Below are positions 1 through 7,185 of a DNA stretch of 14,495 nt, in pieces (position 1 is the stretch's first letter; each line of letters begins with the position of its first letter). The translations under genes and the position numbers were made by a program. The notes under the pieces are model-generated. The model ran no database searches, was not told where the DNA came from, and saw only the letters and a program-made list of their open reading frames with translations. The DNA is from an uncultured Oscillospiraceae bacterium (GTDB lineage: Bacteria; Bacillota; Clostridia; Oscillospirales; Oscillospiraceae), in the NCBI GenBank assembly GCA_958436045.1, contig CAUBIP010000041.1:1-14495 (forward strand), read 5' to 3'.

Positions 1-541
1 GCAGGCAGCGCCCGGAGTAGGAAACGCACATTGCCCCGTGGGCAAAGGTCTCCAGCTCCAGCTCCGGCGGTGTTTTGGCCCGGATCTCGCGGATCTCCGC
101 CAGGCTCAGTTCCCTGGCCAGGACGACCCGCTGCGCCCCCAGGTCATACCACGCCCGGGCCGCTTCGTAATTGGCGATGGAGCACTGGGTCGAGACATGG
201 CGCTGGCAGTGGGGCGCATAACGCCCGGCCTGCATAAATGCGCCAAGGTCCGCCAGGATCAGGGCATCGACCCCGACCGCATCCAGCCGCCGGAGATAAT
301 CCGGCAGGCGGGCAGCCTCAGCGTTGCGGGGCATGGTATTGACGGTGACATGGACCTTCACGCCGTGGGCGTGGCAGTAAGCCACGGCCTGGGGCAGCTC
401 CTCCGGGGAGAAATTCCCCGCAAAGGAGCGCATACCAAAGCTCGTGCCCGCCAGATAGACCGCGTCCGCGCCATAGTCGACGGCCATATACAGCCGTTCC
501 ATATCCCCCGCCGGGGCCAGAATTTCCGGTTTTCTTCTCAT
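1..541 (-). CDS. Peptidase U32 family protein (YrrN/YrrO/TrhP type), 3' end outside window
   Basis: This is the N-terminal 180 residues of a U32 family protein, cut by the left edge of the window. The translation opens with MRRKPEILAPAGDMERL, the usual ILAPAGD start of the family, and later has the signature ETFAHGAMCVSYSGRCL at about residues 164–180. Family knowledge: U32 proteins are called collagenase-like peptidases, but the bacterial YegQ/YrrN/YrrO members (TrhP) act in 5-hydroxyuridine formation on tRNA wobble bases, so a tRNA-modification role is more likely than proteolysis. The start codon lies 3 bases after the mltG stop, with a GGGG/AAGG stretch just upstream, so it is translated from the same message. 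In Bacillus subtilis mltG (yrrL) and the U32 genes yrrN and yrrO also lie close together. The family call is firm; the substrate and which paralogue this is are not. Confidence 0.93.
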   Translation of the reverse strand, partial: MRRKPEILAPAGDMERLYMAVDYGADAVYLAGTSFGMRSFAGNFSPEELPQAVAYCHAHGVKVHVTVNTMPRNAEAARLPDYLRRLDAVGVDALILADLGAFMQAGRYAPHCQRHVSTQCSIANYEAARAWYDLGAQRVVLARELSLAEIREIRAKTPPELELETFAHGAMCVSYSGRCL

Positions 542-544
542 GCC

Positions 545-1972
545 TTACCCCGCGTATTCATCGCTGTTCAGGAAGGCCGAGAAGCTGTCAAAGTCACGGT
601 AGAAGTGGCTGACACCGTCGGTGCCGTAAGCGAAGTAGTAATAGTCTGTCTCATTGGGGGCCAGGGCAGCCCGAATGGAATTCATGCCCGGGTTGTCGAT
701 GGGGCCGGGAGGCAGGCCCTCGTAGCGGTAGGTGTTATAGGGATTGTCGAGGTTCGTATCAAAGCTCTCGCCCATCAGATCCGCTGCGTAGTAGACCGTC
801 GAGTCCAGCTGCAGGTATGGCAGCTCCTTGCTTGCCAGGCGGTTATAGATGACCGAGGCAATATCCGCCCGCTCGCCCTCCGAGGCCGCCTCTTCTTCAA
901 TGAGGGACGCCACGGTGATGATCTCATGCAGGCTGTGGCCGGACTGCTCCACCTGGGCCCGGAGGGTATCGTCGATCTTCGCGTCGAAGTTATCCAGGAT
1001 CTTCCGGAGGACCACCTGGGCATCAGCCTGGGTATAGAATTCGTAGGTATCCGGGTAGAGATAGCCCTCGAGCCGGTTTGCACCGTCCTTCGGCAAGTCG
1101 GACGCGAACCAGTACTCGGAGAAATCGCCGCTGCTTGCGGCCTGCTCCAGCTGCTCTACGGTGCAGACACCGGCGTCCGCCAAAAGCTGGAAGATCTGCT
1201 TACAGCTGTAGCCCTCGATGAGCGTGACCTTGACCGTCTCCCGCGCCTCGCCGGAGCTGAGGCCGTTGACGATGGCGTGATAGTCATACAGGCGGTTCAG
1301 TTCATAGGTCCCGGCCTTGACCCGGTCGGCCACGTGGGCATAGTTGCCGTAAATTTTAAACAGCCAGGGATAATTGATGAGGTCCGCGTCGTGCAGCGCG
1401 TCGGTGATCTCCCCCAGCGTCGCATTCTCCCCGATGGTGACCGTCGTCACCTCGTCCGGCTTTGTCAGGGCCAGGACATCGTCGGCGCAGAGCCACGCGA
1501 ATTTGGCCAGCAGCAGTGAGACTGCCGCCACCATCCCGATATAAATTACTGTGCTGAATGCCACAACCACGGCGCTGCGGCGCTTTTTGGGCTTGCGGGT
1601 ACGCTTTCCGCGGCGGCGGGGCCGCCGGATCTGCATCTCCTCAGCCTCCTCCTCGAGAATGTCGTCCATCGCGTCATCATCAGGCGTCTCGTCCGCCGCG
1701 CCGTCGGCGACAAAGCCGGAGGGCAGATTATCGCCGAAGGTATCCAGATATTCCTGGTCGCGGAATTCCGCGGGCTGGACTGTCTCCGGGGTGCTCTGGG
1801 GGTAGTCCGGCTCGTCGCTGTCCAGCTCCTGGCGCAAGTCCTGGAGCATCCGGTCGACATCGCTGCCGTATTTTTGCGCATAGGCGTCCACCAACGCATC
1901 CAGCTCCTGCTGGTCCATCTGACCCTCTTGCTGGCTGCTCTGCTGTTCGTCGCGCTGCTTTTCGTCTGCCAT
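545..1972 (-). CDS. mltG: MltG endolytic murein transglycosylase (YceG-like) with long acidic cytoplasmic N-terminus
   Basis: MltG cleaves nascent glycan strands at the membrane and so sets peptidoglycan strand length. The 475-residue product has a Q/D/E-rich cytoplasmic region (1–112), a very basic stretch (about 116–132, including RRPRRRGKRTRKPKKRR), one membrane segment (about 134–158) and an extracellular YceG domain. Family landmarks are LEGYLYPDTYEF near 301–312, VASLIEEEA at 354–362, where E359 aligns with the catalytic Glu of E. coli MltG, and NPYNTYRYEGLPPGPIDNPG at 410–429. The acidic extension makes it longer than the roughly 340-residue E. coli enzyme, though long N-termini are common in Gram-positive members. 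The start is supported by AAAAGGAG eight bases upstream, inside the end of the DJ-1 gene. It lies between the DJ-1 and U32 genes in one operon. Confidence 0.95.
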   Translation of the reverse strand: MADEKQRDEQQSSQQEGQMDQQELDALVDAYAQKYGSDVDRMLQDLRQELDSDEPDYPQSTPETVQPAEFRDQEYLDTFGDNLPSGFVADGAADETPDDDAMDDILEEEAEEMQIRRPRRRGKRTRKPKKRRSAVVVAFSTVIYIGMVAAVSLLLAKFAWLCADDVLALTKPDEVTTVTIGENATLGEITDALHDADLINYPWLFKIYGNYAHVADRVKAGTYELNRLYDYHAIVNGLSSGEARETVKVTLIEGYSCKQIFQLLADAGVCTVEQLEQAASSGDFSEYWFASDLPKDGANRLEGYLYPDTYEFYTQADAQVVLRKILDNFDAKIDDTLRAQVEQSGHSLHEIITVASLIEEEAASEGERADIASVIYNRLASKELPYLQLDSTVYYAADLMGESFDTNLDNPYNTYRYEGLPPGPIDNPGMNSIRAALAPNETDYYYFAYGTDGVSHFYRDFDSFSAFLNSDEYAG

Positions 1973-1976
1973 GTTG

Positions 1977-2540
1977 TCACTCCTTTTGCTCGCCGCGGCG
2001 CCGGTAGACCAGGCTCTCCCGCAGCGCGTCCGCGGCCTGCGGGCCGCGCAGCGCTTCTACAAGCGCCAGTGAAAATTCCATTGCCGTCCCCGCGGCGGTC
2101 GAGGTGATGAGCTTGCCGTCGCGCACGACCGGCGCGTCCGGGTCCATCCGGGCCTCACCCATCTCAGGTTCCATCCCCGGATAACAGGTCGCCCGGCGGC
2201 CATCTGTCACATGCCGGGCCGCAAGGACCGTCGGCGCGGCGCAGATGGCGGCAAGCCAATCCCCCGCCCGGTGCTGCCGGTCAATACAGGCCAGCGCCGC
2301 GGGGCTTCCGGAGATCGCCGCCACGCCGCCCATCCCGCCAGGCAGGATCAGCAGCTCCAGCTGCTCCGGCAGTGCCTCCACCAGGCAGTCTGCCGTGACG
2401 GTGATGCCATGGGCACCGGTCACCTGCAGCGCCGCGCCGACGGCCGCCAGCTTGACCTCCACGCCAGCCCGGCGCAGGCAGTCACAGGGGCACAGGGCCT
2501 CCATTTCTTCAAACCCATCTCCTAATAAGATTGCGACCAT
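1977..2540 (-). CDS. DJ-1/PfpI family protein (YajL-like)
   Basis: This 187-residue class I glutamine-amidotransferase-like protein belongs to the DJ-1/ThiJ/PfpI superfamily. It opens with MVAILLGDGFEEMEAL, where E14 corresponds to the conserved Glu of DJ-1, has the PGGM turn near 67–70, and carries the nucleophile elbow AAICAAP with Cys100 as the reactive cysteine. The C-terminal part has TSTAAGTAMEF, typical of the YajL branch. Members act in glyoxal/methylglyoxal or oxidative-stress protection; the precise reaction here is unknown. An in-frame start exists at 2708, but the 56 extra residues overlap tmk and look nothing like the family. The chosen ATG has GGAGG seven bases upstream and sits one base after the tmk stop. 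Its stop lies 4 bases before the mltG start. Confidence 0.92.
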   Translation of the reverse strand: MVAILLGDGFEEMEALCPCDCLRRAGVEVKLAAVGAALQVTGAHGITVTADCLVEALPEQLELLILPGGMGGVAAISGSPAALACIDRQHRAGDWLAAICAAPTVLAARHVTDGRRATCYPGMEPEMGEARMDPDAPVVRDGKLITSTAAGTAMEFSLALVEALRGPQAADALRESLVYRRRGEQKE

Positions 2541-2541
2541 G

Positions 2542-3210
2542 CTATGCCTCCAAACAGTTCTGTACCAATGCAAAAATTTCCTCGTGAATTTCTTTGATCG
2601 GGCGGGGCGCGCCGTCCCGGGCGCAGGAGATGACCCGCCAGCCATAGTAGCTAGCAGCCTCCAGCCCCGTCTGGCGGCAAAGGGCCAGATAGGCAAGATC
2701 CTTTTCATGGATATCCGCCGTGGTGCTCGTCTCCCGCTCCCGCTTTCGCATCAGCTGACGTGTCACCTCCGTGGGCATATCCAGATAGATCACCAGGTCC
2801 GGCCGGGGCAGCTCCATCCGGTCGTATTCCATCTCATAGAGCCACTGGAAAAACGTCTCCCGCGCCGGGGGCTCCAGCTTCGCGCCCTGGTGCACGGCGT
2901 TGGACGTCGTGTACCGGTCGGATAGGATCGGCGTCCCCGCTTCGTAGATCGGCTTCCAGACCTTGCGGTAGGACGCGAAGCGGTCCACCGCGTAAAATGT
3001 CGAGGCGGCGTAGGCGTTGACATCGCCGGGCCGGTTGCCAAATTCTCCGGCCAGATACATCCGGATCAGCGCCGAGGATTCCTCCTGGTACTGGGGAAAG
3101 ACCAGCCGGAAAAACGGCTGCCCCCGCGCCTCCAGGCGCTTGGTCAAAAGGGAGAACTGGGTGGATTTTCCAGAGCCGTCCGTCCCCTCAAATACGATCA
3201 GTTTACCCAT
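2542..3210 (-). CDS. tmk: Thymidylate kinase (dTMP kinase)
   Basis: The enzyme phosphorylates dTMP to dTDP with ATP in the cytoplasm for dTTP supply. The 222-residue product has the P-loop FEGTDGSGKST at residues 7–17, a DRF motif at 76–78 in the dTMP-binding region, SDRYTTSN at 97–104, and a lid region rich in Arg/Glu (RKRERE, 155–160) followed by the IHEKD segment. The length is normal for the family (about 205–225). The start overlaps the end of the upstream glycosyltransferase gene by 8 bases, and GGAGG lies a few bases upstream, so translation is probably coupled. It belongs to the branch with TTSNAVHQ after the DRY motif, which I believe is common in Clostridia; this is memory rather than a search. 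Confidence 0.94.
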   Translation of the reverse strand: MGKLIVFEGTDGSGKSTQFSLLTKRLEARGQPFFRLVFPQYQEESSALIRMYLAGEFGNRPGDVNAYAASTFYAVDRFASYRKVWKPIYEAGTPILSDRYTTSNAVHQGAKLEPPARETFFQWLYEMEYDRMELPRPDLVIYLDMPTEVTRQLMRKRERETSTTADIHEKDLAYLALCRQTGLEAASYYGWRVISCARDGAPRPIKEIHEEIFALVQNCLEA

Positions 3211-3940
3211 GGCTGCCTCCAGACAAGCGACGGCGGTACACCGCCAGCAAAAACTTCGGCAGGCGCATCATCCGCCCCAGCCGCTTCGGTTCCTTACAAA
3301 GCCGGTAGAGCCACTCCAGCTGCAGCCGGATCATCCAGGCCGGCGCCCGGCGGACATTTCCGGCAAAGCCATCCAGACTGCCGCCCAGGCCGATCATAAA
3401 TGAGACCTGCAGCTGCGCCTGGTGGCGCTGCATAAAGCGCTCCTGCTTCGGCGCGCCCAGGCAGACAAACAGCACATCTGCCGCCGCCGCGTTGATCTTT
3501 TCCACGACGGCATCTTCCTCCTCCGGCTTAAAATAGCCGTCCGCCGTACCGCAGATCTGCAGCTGCGGGTGCGCCTCGTGCATTTTGCGCGCCGCCTGCT
3601 CCGCCACGCCGGGCTTGCTGCCCAGCAAATACAGCCGCTTGCCCTGGGCCGCGAGAACATCCAGCAGCGCCGCGGCAAAATCAATGCCCGCGACCTTCTG
3701 CTGCAGGGGCGTACCCAAAATTCTGGCCGCCTTGACAACGCCCGCGCCATCCGGCAGGACCAGCGCCGCTCCATTGATAAGCTGGGCAAAGGCCGCGTCA
3801 TGCATCGCCTCATAGACGATCTCCGCATTGGGCGTCACGCAGTAATCCGCCCCGGGGCGCTCCAGGAGCATCTGCGCCATCTCCAGCGCCTGCTGCATCG
3901 TCACATTATCAAACTGCACGCCCATTACATCTACTTTCAC
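3203..3940 (-). CDS. WecG/TagA/CpsF family glycosyltransferase (GT26), GTG start
   Basis: This is a membrane-associated glycosyltransferase of the family that adds N-acetylmannosamine or a related sugar to a lipid-linked precursor, in wall teichoic acid or exopolysaccharide synthesis. Taking the GTG at 3940 as start gives 245 residues beginning VKVDVMGVQFDNVTM, which matches the usual family N-terminus. Landmarks are VTPNAEIVYEA (35–45), LPDGAGVV (62–69, with D64 the candidate catalytic Asp), YLLGS (104–108), GAPKQE (162–167), GLGGSLD (184–190) and the Arg/Trp-rich C-terminal stretch from about 197. A TTG five codons upstream (3955) is possible but has no ribosome site and would leave a leader of only about 16 bases from the predicted promoter; the GTG has GCGGGG seven bases upstream. 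It is the first gene of the operon that continues into tmk. Confidence 0.93.
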   Translation of the reverse strand: MKVDVMGVQFDNVTMQQALEMAQMLLERPGADYCVTPNAEIVYEAMHDAAFAQLINGAALVLPDGAGVVKAARILGTPLQQKVAGIDFAAALLDVLAAQGKRLYLLGSKPGVAEQAARKMHEAHPQLQICGTADGYFKPEEEDAVVEKINAAAADVLFVCLGAPKQERFMQRHQAQLQVSFMIGLGGSLDGFAGNVRRAPAWMIRLQLEWLYRLCKEPKRLGRMMRLPKFLLAVYRRRLSGGSHG

Positions 3941-3977
3941 AGCCGTACCCCGCAATCTATCAGATAGTCTTGCGGAA

Positions 3978-4006
3978 ATTTTACCACAGATTTCCCCGTT
4001 TGTCCA
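3978..4006 (-). promoter_or_regulatory. Sigma-A type promoter of the glycosyltransferase–tmk–DJ-1–mltG–U32 operon
   Basis: Read on the minus strand, TGGACA (4006–4001) and TAAAAT (3983–3978) are each one base from consensus and are separated by exactly 17 bases. Transcription would begin near 3971, giving a leader of about 30 bases to the GTG start at 3940. It is back to back with a promoter for the plus-strand gene. Confidence 0.75.
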
Positions 4007-4017
4007 CTGCGGGACGT

Positions 4018-4046
4018 TTCACATTCCCCGCTCTGCGGCATAAAAT
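4018..4046 (+). promoter_or_regulatory. Sigma-A type promoter of the Cys-rich protein gene
   Basis: TTCACA (4018–4023) and TAAAAT (4041–4046) are each one base from consensus with a 17-base spacer. The predicted start is near 4053, about 40 bases before the ATG at 4093. The -35 box of this promoter lies only 11 bases from the -35 box of the divergent one, so a single bound regulator could touch both. Confidence 0.75.
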
Positions 4047-4092
4047 AGGGTGAAAGCGGCTTAAGCTTTAAGAAAATTAAGGAGGCCAACAA

Positions 4093-4938
4093 ATGGTTGA
4101 GAAGAATTCTGCGCAAGCCGGCTGCACCCAATGCCCCGGCAAAGAAACTGCGTGTATTCATACCAAGCGGATTATGGACAGCTGTCTGGACAAAGACTGC
4201 ATCGAAGATCTGCGGGTCTATCTGACAAAATCCTCCCAGCAGGCGCTGGAGCGCTGCACCGGCGTCAAGGTCCGCAGCGTAGAGCTGCTGCATGTTTACA
4301 TCGATGTGGAGCCCGCGCCCTATAAACGCGGGTGCTACAGCCTGGATCTCACCTTCTTCTACCGGGTCCTCAGCGACGCGATGCTCTGCGGGACGCGGCC
4401 GGAGACGCTGTGCGGCCTGGCTGTCTTCAGCAAGCGGGTCATCCTTTACGGCGGAACCGGCTGCGCCAAGGTATTTACGAGCCAGACCCGGCTGCGTGAG
4501 TTGGATAAAGAGACACTCCTTTCCGAGGACGTGCCGCAGGCTGTCGTGGAAGTGCTGGACCCGATGGTCCTCTCGGCCAAGGTCGTGGAGCTTTGCGACT
4601 GCTGCCGCTGCGAGCCCTCGACCGGCGATATTCCCGGCTGCATCGCCAGCTGCTTTGACTCTGAGCTGGTCTTTACCGGCGAGAGCAAACGGTTGATGGT
4701 GACCATCGGGCAATTTTCCACGATCCGCCTGGAGCGGGACGCCCAGCTGCAACTGCCGGAGCTCAGCTACTGCATCCCGCAGAAGGCCTGCTGCGACGAG
4801 CCCGGCTGCGCCGAAGACCCCTGCGAGCTCTTCGGCAAGATCGACTTCCCCACAGAGGCCTTCTTCCCCTCGGGGCAAGGCCAAGGGCCGTCCCCCTGCG
4901 TCCGCTTTGATGAAACTGCGGACACCTGCCGCCGGTAA
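4093..4938 (+). CDS. Cys-rich conserved-type protein of unknown function (281 aa)
   Basis: I do not recognise a named family. The 281-residue product contains 23 cysteines (about 8%), clustered at both ends and around CDCCRCE at about residues 173–179, with further pairs such as ACCDEPGC near 236–243. There is no signal peptide or membrane segment, so it should be cytoplasmic or enclosed in a forespore. The middle (about 60–170) alternates hydrophobic and polar residues in a way that suggests beta strands. It begins MVEKNSAQAGCTQCPGKE and has a strong ribosome site, TTAAGGAGGCC, six bases before the ATG. It has its own promoter and terminator, so it is a single-gene unit divergent from the wall operon. 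A sporulation or coat role is possible from composition alone, but that is speculation; metal binding is equally possible. Confidence 0.88.
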   Translation: MVEKNSAQAGCTQCPGKETACIHTKRIMDSCLDKDCIEDLRVYLTKSSQQALERCTGVKVRSVELLHVYIDVEPAPYKRGCYSLDLTFFYRVLSDAMLCGTRPETLCGLAVFSKRVILYGGTGCAKVFTSQTRLRELDKETLLSEDVPQAVVEVLDPMVLSAKVVELCDCCRCEPSTGDIPGCIASCFDSELVFTGESKRLMVTIGQFSTIRLERDAQLQLPELSYCIPQKACCDEPGCAEDPCELFGKIDFPTEAFFPSGQGQGPSPCVRFDETADTCRR

Positions 4939-4946
4939 CCGGCGGC
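4928..4946 (+). repeat. Perfect palindrome centred on the stop codon of the Cys-rich gene
   Basis: GCCGCCGG and CCGGCGGC flank the TAA stop codon (4936–4938), giving 8-base arms with the stop in the loop. As DNA the symmetry extends to 9-base arms around a single central A. No T-run follows, so it is not a terminator by itself; the real terminator is 26 bases further on. Confidence 0.7.
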
Positions 4947-4971
4947 CCAGCGTCCTAGAAGGCCAATTCAC

Positions 4972-5011
4972 CGCCAGCGCCGCCAAGCCCAGGCTGCGCT
5001 GGCGTTTTTTT
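4972..5011 (+). terminator. Rho-independent terminator of the Cys-rich protein gene
   Basis: CGCCAGCGC (4972–4980) pairs perfectly with GCGCTGGCG (4996–5004) around a 15-base loop, followed directly by seven T residues (5005–5011). Confidence 0.88.
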
Positions 5012-5041
5012 CAAATTACAGTGGCTTTTTTCGTCCGTTTC

Positions 5042-5050
5042 TGCTAAACT
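5042..5050 (+). promoter_or_regulatory. Probable extended -10 promoter of the alpha/beta hydrolase gene
   Basis: TGCTAAACT is a TG-extended -10 box. The -35 position 17 bases upstream (TGGCTT, 5022–5027) is poor, so the call rests on the extended -10. The ATG at 5094 lies 44 bases downstream, preceded by GAGAGGAGGTC. A preceding terminator means the gene needs its own promoter. Confidence 0.5.
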
Positions 5051-5093
5051 GAGCTTAACACACGCCACAAGCCGCCGAGAGGAGGTCTGCCTT

Positions 5094-5837
5094 ATGCCCC
5101 ATGCGCCGCTTTGCCACATCGTCTCCGGCGCAGATGCCGCCGTTCTGCTGATTCATGGGATCCTGGGCACACCGGATCATTTTGCCCCGCTGCTGCCCTG
5201 CATCCCGGAAAACTGGTCCTTTGCGGCGCTGCTGTTGGCCGGGCACGGCGGCAGCGTCCGGGATTTTTCCGCCGCCCGGATGGCAGACTGGAAGCAGCAG
5301 GTCCACCAGGCGCTGGCCCGCCTGCACGCCACCCACCGGCGCGTTTACCTCGCCGCCCACTCTATGGGGACACTCTTTGCGCTGCAGGAGGCCGCGCAAA
5401 CTCCGGTGGCAGGGCTTTTTCTGCTCAATGTGCCGTTGCGCCTGCAGCTGAAGCCCCGGCTCTTGCAGACGGTCACCCGCATTTACCGCGGCAAGATTTC
5501 CCCGGGTGACGCTTGGACACAGGCCGCCTTGGCGGGCTACAGCATTGCGCCAGATCCAAACCCGCTGCATTACCTCGGCTGGGTTCCCCGGTATCTGGCA
5601 CTGTTTGCCGAGATCCGCGCGACGCGGCAGGTGCTCCCCCGGGTCACATCGCCGGGGCTGGCGTATCTCTCCCAGCACGACGAAATGGTCTCGCTGGCCT
5701 CCGCCCGGTGCCTGGCCCAATGCCCGCACCTGGAGACCAGGACCCTGCCGGATTCCGGCCACTTCTACTATACGCCGCAGGACTTAGAAACACTTCAGCA
5801 GGCATTTTCTGCTCTGCTGACCGCCTCCGAGGCATAA
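5094..5837 (+). CDS. Alpha/beta hydrolase (carboxylesterase/monoacylglycerol-lipase-like)
   Basis: This is a 247-residue serine hydrolase of the alpha/beta fold. LLIHGILGTPDHF (18–30) forms the oxyanion-hole turn, GHGGS (50–54) is the next strand-loop, AAHSMG (87–92) is the nucleophile elbow with Ser90, SQHDEMVS (193–200) supplies the candidate acid Asp196, and PDSGHFYY (219–226) supplies His223. There is no signal peptide, so it is cytoplasmic. The length matches small bacterial carboxylesterases and lysophospholipase-like enzymes of about 245–260 residues. The substrate is unknown; a short acyl ester or monoglyceride is the usual guess. The start is fixed by GAGAGGAGG upstream of the ATG. 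It is a single gene bounded by terminators on both sides and converges on the MFS gene. Confidence 0.92.
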   Translation: MPHAPLCHIVSGADAAVLLIHGILGTPDHFAPLLPCIPENWSFAALLLAGHGGSVRDFSAARMADWKQQVHQALARLHATHRRVYLAAHSMGTLFALQEAAQTPVAGLFLLNVPLRLQLKPRLLQTVTRIYRGKISPGDAWTQAALAGYSIAPDPNPLHYLGWVPRYLALFAEIRATRQVLPRVTSPGLAYLSQHDEMVSLASARCLAQCPHLETRTLPDSGHFYYTPQDLETLQQAFSALLTASEA

Positions 5838-5842
5838 CAAAG

Positions 5843-5887
5843 CCCGGCACAGCACACTATTTTTGGGTGCGCTGTGCCGGGTTTTTT
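5843..5887 (+). terminator. Terminator of the hydrolase gene, probably shared with the convergent MFS gene
   Basis: CCCGGCACAGC (5843–5853) pairs perfectly with GCTGTGCCGGG (5871–5881), an 11-base stem, followed by six T on the plus strand. On the minus strand the same stem follows the MFS stop codon but is followed only by GCTTTGTT, so termination in that direction should be weaker. Confidence 0.9.
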
Positions 5888-5894
5888 ATTGCAA

Positions 5895-7076
5895 TCACAG
5901 CTTCTCTGTCCGTGCCTTTTCCGCCGGGATCACGATGGGGCGGCCTGCCATATAGCCCGCCAGGATTTCGATTCCGGAAAAAGCCAGCAGCATAGCCAAG
6001 GGGACCGTCCAGTTGCTTGCCAGGGAAAAGGTCTTCCCCAGGGCAAAGGGCCCGACCGCCCCCAGAAAATAGCCCAGGCTCTGCGCCATGCCGGACAACT
6101 CTGCCGCATCGGCGGCATTTTCCGTATGGATAGAGAACGACGCGATACCGAAGCTCAACACCGCACTCTTCCCCACACCGCACAGGAGCATCGCACAGAG
6201 GACGACGGCAGACGATCTGGCCAGAATCAGCAGCAGAACGCCGCTGAAATTCAGCACGCCAACGCAAATTCCCAGCGCCGACTGCCGCCGCATCCGGTTT
6301 GCCAGGATGGGAATTACAAAACTGACCGGTATGCCGATGAGCACAAACAGGGAACTGTAAAATCCCGCTGTTTGGGCGTCAACCCCCTTGGACTGGACGA
6401 TTGTCGCCACCCAGGCGAGCAGGCTGTAAAACAGCAGCGCCGAAATGCCGCAGTGCAGGGTAATCCACCAGCTGATGCCGCTGCGCCGCACCGCACTGCC
6501 GGTGGTTTTCTGCTCCGCTACGATACTGCAGCGAAGATTGGGCAGCCAAAGCAGCATCGCAATCAGTGCAACTACAGCCCAGATGCCCAAAGAGAAATTC
6601 CAGCTGACCGCCTTGGCCAGCGGCACACTGACGCCGCCAGCAATCCCCGGCATAACGGGCATTGCTGTGGCGAATATGCTGGTCATGGGACCGATCTTCG
6701 TCGGGAAATATGCCTTGATGACCGCCGGGAGCAGGACGCTGCCCACGGCAATGCTGATGCCGATCAAGAGCATGCCGCCGTACAGCCCCGCTTTCCCCAG
6801 GGCAGCACAGCACAATATGCCAACAGCGGAGCATGCCATCCCAGCAAAGCAAACCCGGCCCGCGCCGCAGTGCTGCGCCAGCTGGCTGATAAAGAGCGAA
6901 ACAATGGCAAACGCCAGCAGCGGCAGACTGTTCAGTAGGCCCGCCGCGCTGCTGCTCAGTCCCAGATCCGCTTGGATGCGGTCGAGCAGCGAAGCTACCG
7001 CCGTCAGCGGCGTTTTGATGATGCAGGAGGTCAAAATAATGGCCAGCGTCAGCAATACCGGATTCGTCCGTTTCAT
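5895..7076 (-). CDS. MFS transporter, CynX/NimT-like (copy 1)
   Basis: This 393-residue integral membrane protein consists almost entirely of hydrophobic helices (about 12), beginning MKRTNPVLLTLAIILTSCI. The pattern SSSAAGLLNSLPLLAFAIVS at about 41–60 and the PTKIGPMTSIF loop (125–135) fit the CynX/NimT branch of the major facilitator superfamily, whose known members concern cyanate or nitroimidazoles; most homologues have unknown substrates. It is a tandem duplicate of the gene at 7380–8561, about 93% identical with 27 differences and no gaps. Only three differences fall in residues 1–135, and eleven are packed between 232 and 307. It has its own promoter and leader, GGGG eight bases before the ATG, and a 3' hairpin shared with the convergent hydrolase gene. 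The transport direction is unknown. Confidence 0.92.
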   Translation of the reverse strand: MKRTNPVLLTLAIILTSCIIKTPLTAVASLLDRIQADLGLSSSAAGLLNSLPLLAFAIVSLFISQLAQHCGAGRVCFAGMACSAVGILCCAALGKAGLYGGMLLIGISIAVGSVLLPAVIKAYFPTKIGPMTSIFATAMPVMPGIAGGVSVPLAKAVSWNFSLGIWAVVALIAMLLWLPNLRCSIVAEQKTTGSAVRRSGISWWITLHCGISALLFYSLLAWVATIVQSKGVDAQTAGFYSSLFVLIGIPVSFVIPILANRMRRQSALGICVGVLNFSGVLLLILARSSAVVLCAMLLCGVGKSAVLSFGIASFSIHTENAADAAELSGMAQSLGYFLGAVGPFALGKTFSLASNWTVPLAMLLAFSGIEILAGYMAGRPIVIPAEKARTEKL

Positions 7077-7100
7077 CGGTCTAACCCCATTTCTTATCTT

Positions 7101-7146
7101 CCAGCATCTGCCGGTAAAAATTTCTCCTGGTCAGGTCGCCGACAGG
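7101..7146 (-). other. Structured 5' leader of MFS copy 1
   Basis: On the minus strand CCGGC-AGAT-GCTGG (7114–7101) can fold into a 5-base stem with one G·U pair. The upstream hairpin that is strong in copy 2 is reduced here to CCTG/CAGG. The leader from the predicted start (near 7150) to the ATG is about 75 bases. Confidence 0.4.
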
Positions 7147-7156
7147 TTTTTTATCT

Positions 7157-7185
7157 ATTATCACATAAAAAGCTGGTGTTGTCAA
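7157..7185 (-). promoter_or_regulatory. Strong sigma-A promoter of MFS copy 1
   Basis: On the minus strand TTGACA (7185–7180) is a perfect -35 box and GATAAT (7162–7157), preceded by TGT, is a near-perfect extended -10 box; the spacer is 17 bases. Confidence 0.8.

Noticed and set aside
38..1519. Long open frame of 493 codons on the plus strand
   Set aside because: It lies opposite mltG and the U32 gene, whose products match known families along their whole lengths; the plus-strand product has no recognisable domain and is a GC-rich shadow frame.
2541..2708. N-terminal extension of the DJ-1 protein
   Set aside because: The extra residues lie inside tmk, are unlike DJ-1 proteins, and the internal ATG at 2540 has a clear GGAGG.
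3937..4986. 349-codon minus-strand frame opposite the Cys-rich gene
   Set aside because: The plus-strand gene has a promoter, a strong ribosome site and a terminator. The minus-strand frame spans the divergent promoter region and lacks a ribosome site.
5874..6938. Long plus-strand frame opposite MFS copy 1 (and a similar one opposite copy 2)
   Set aside because: The products are Gln/Arg/His-rich with no domain; they are mirror frames of the transporter codons and recur only because the gene is duplicated.
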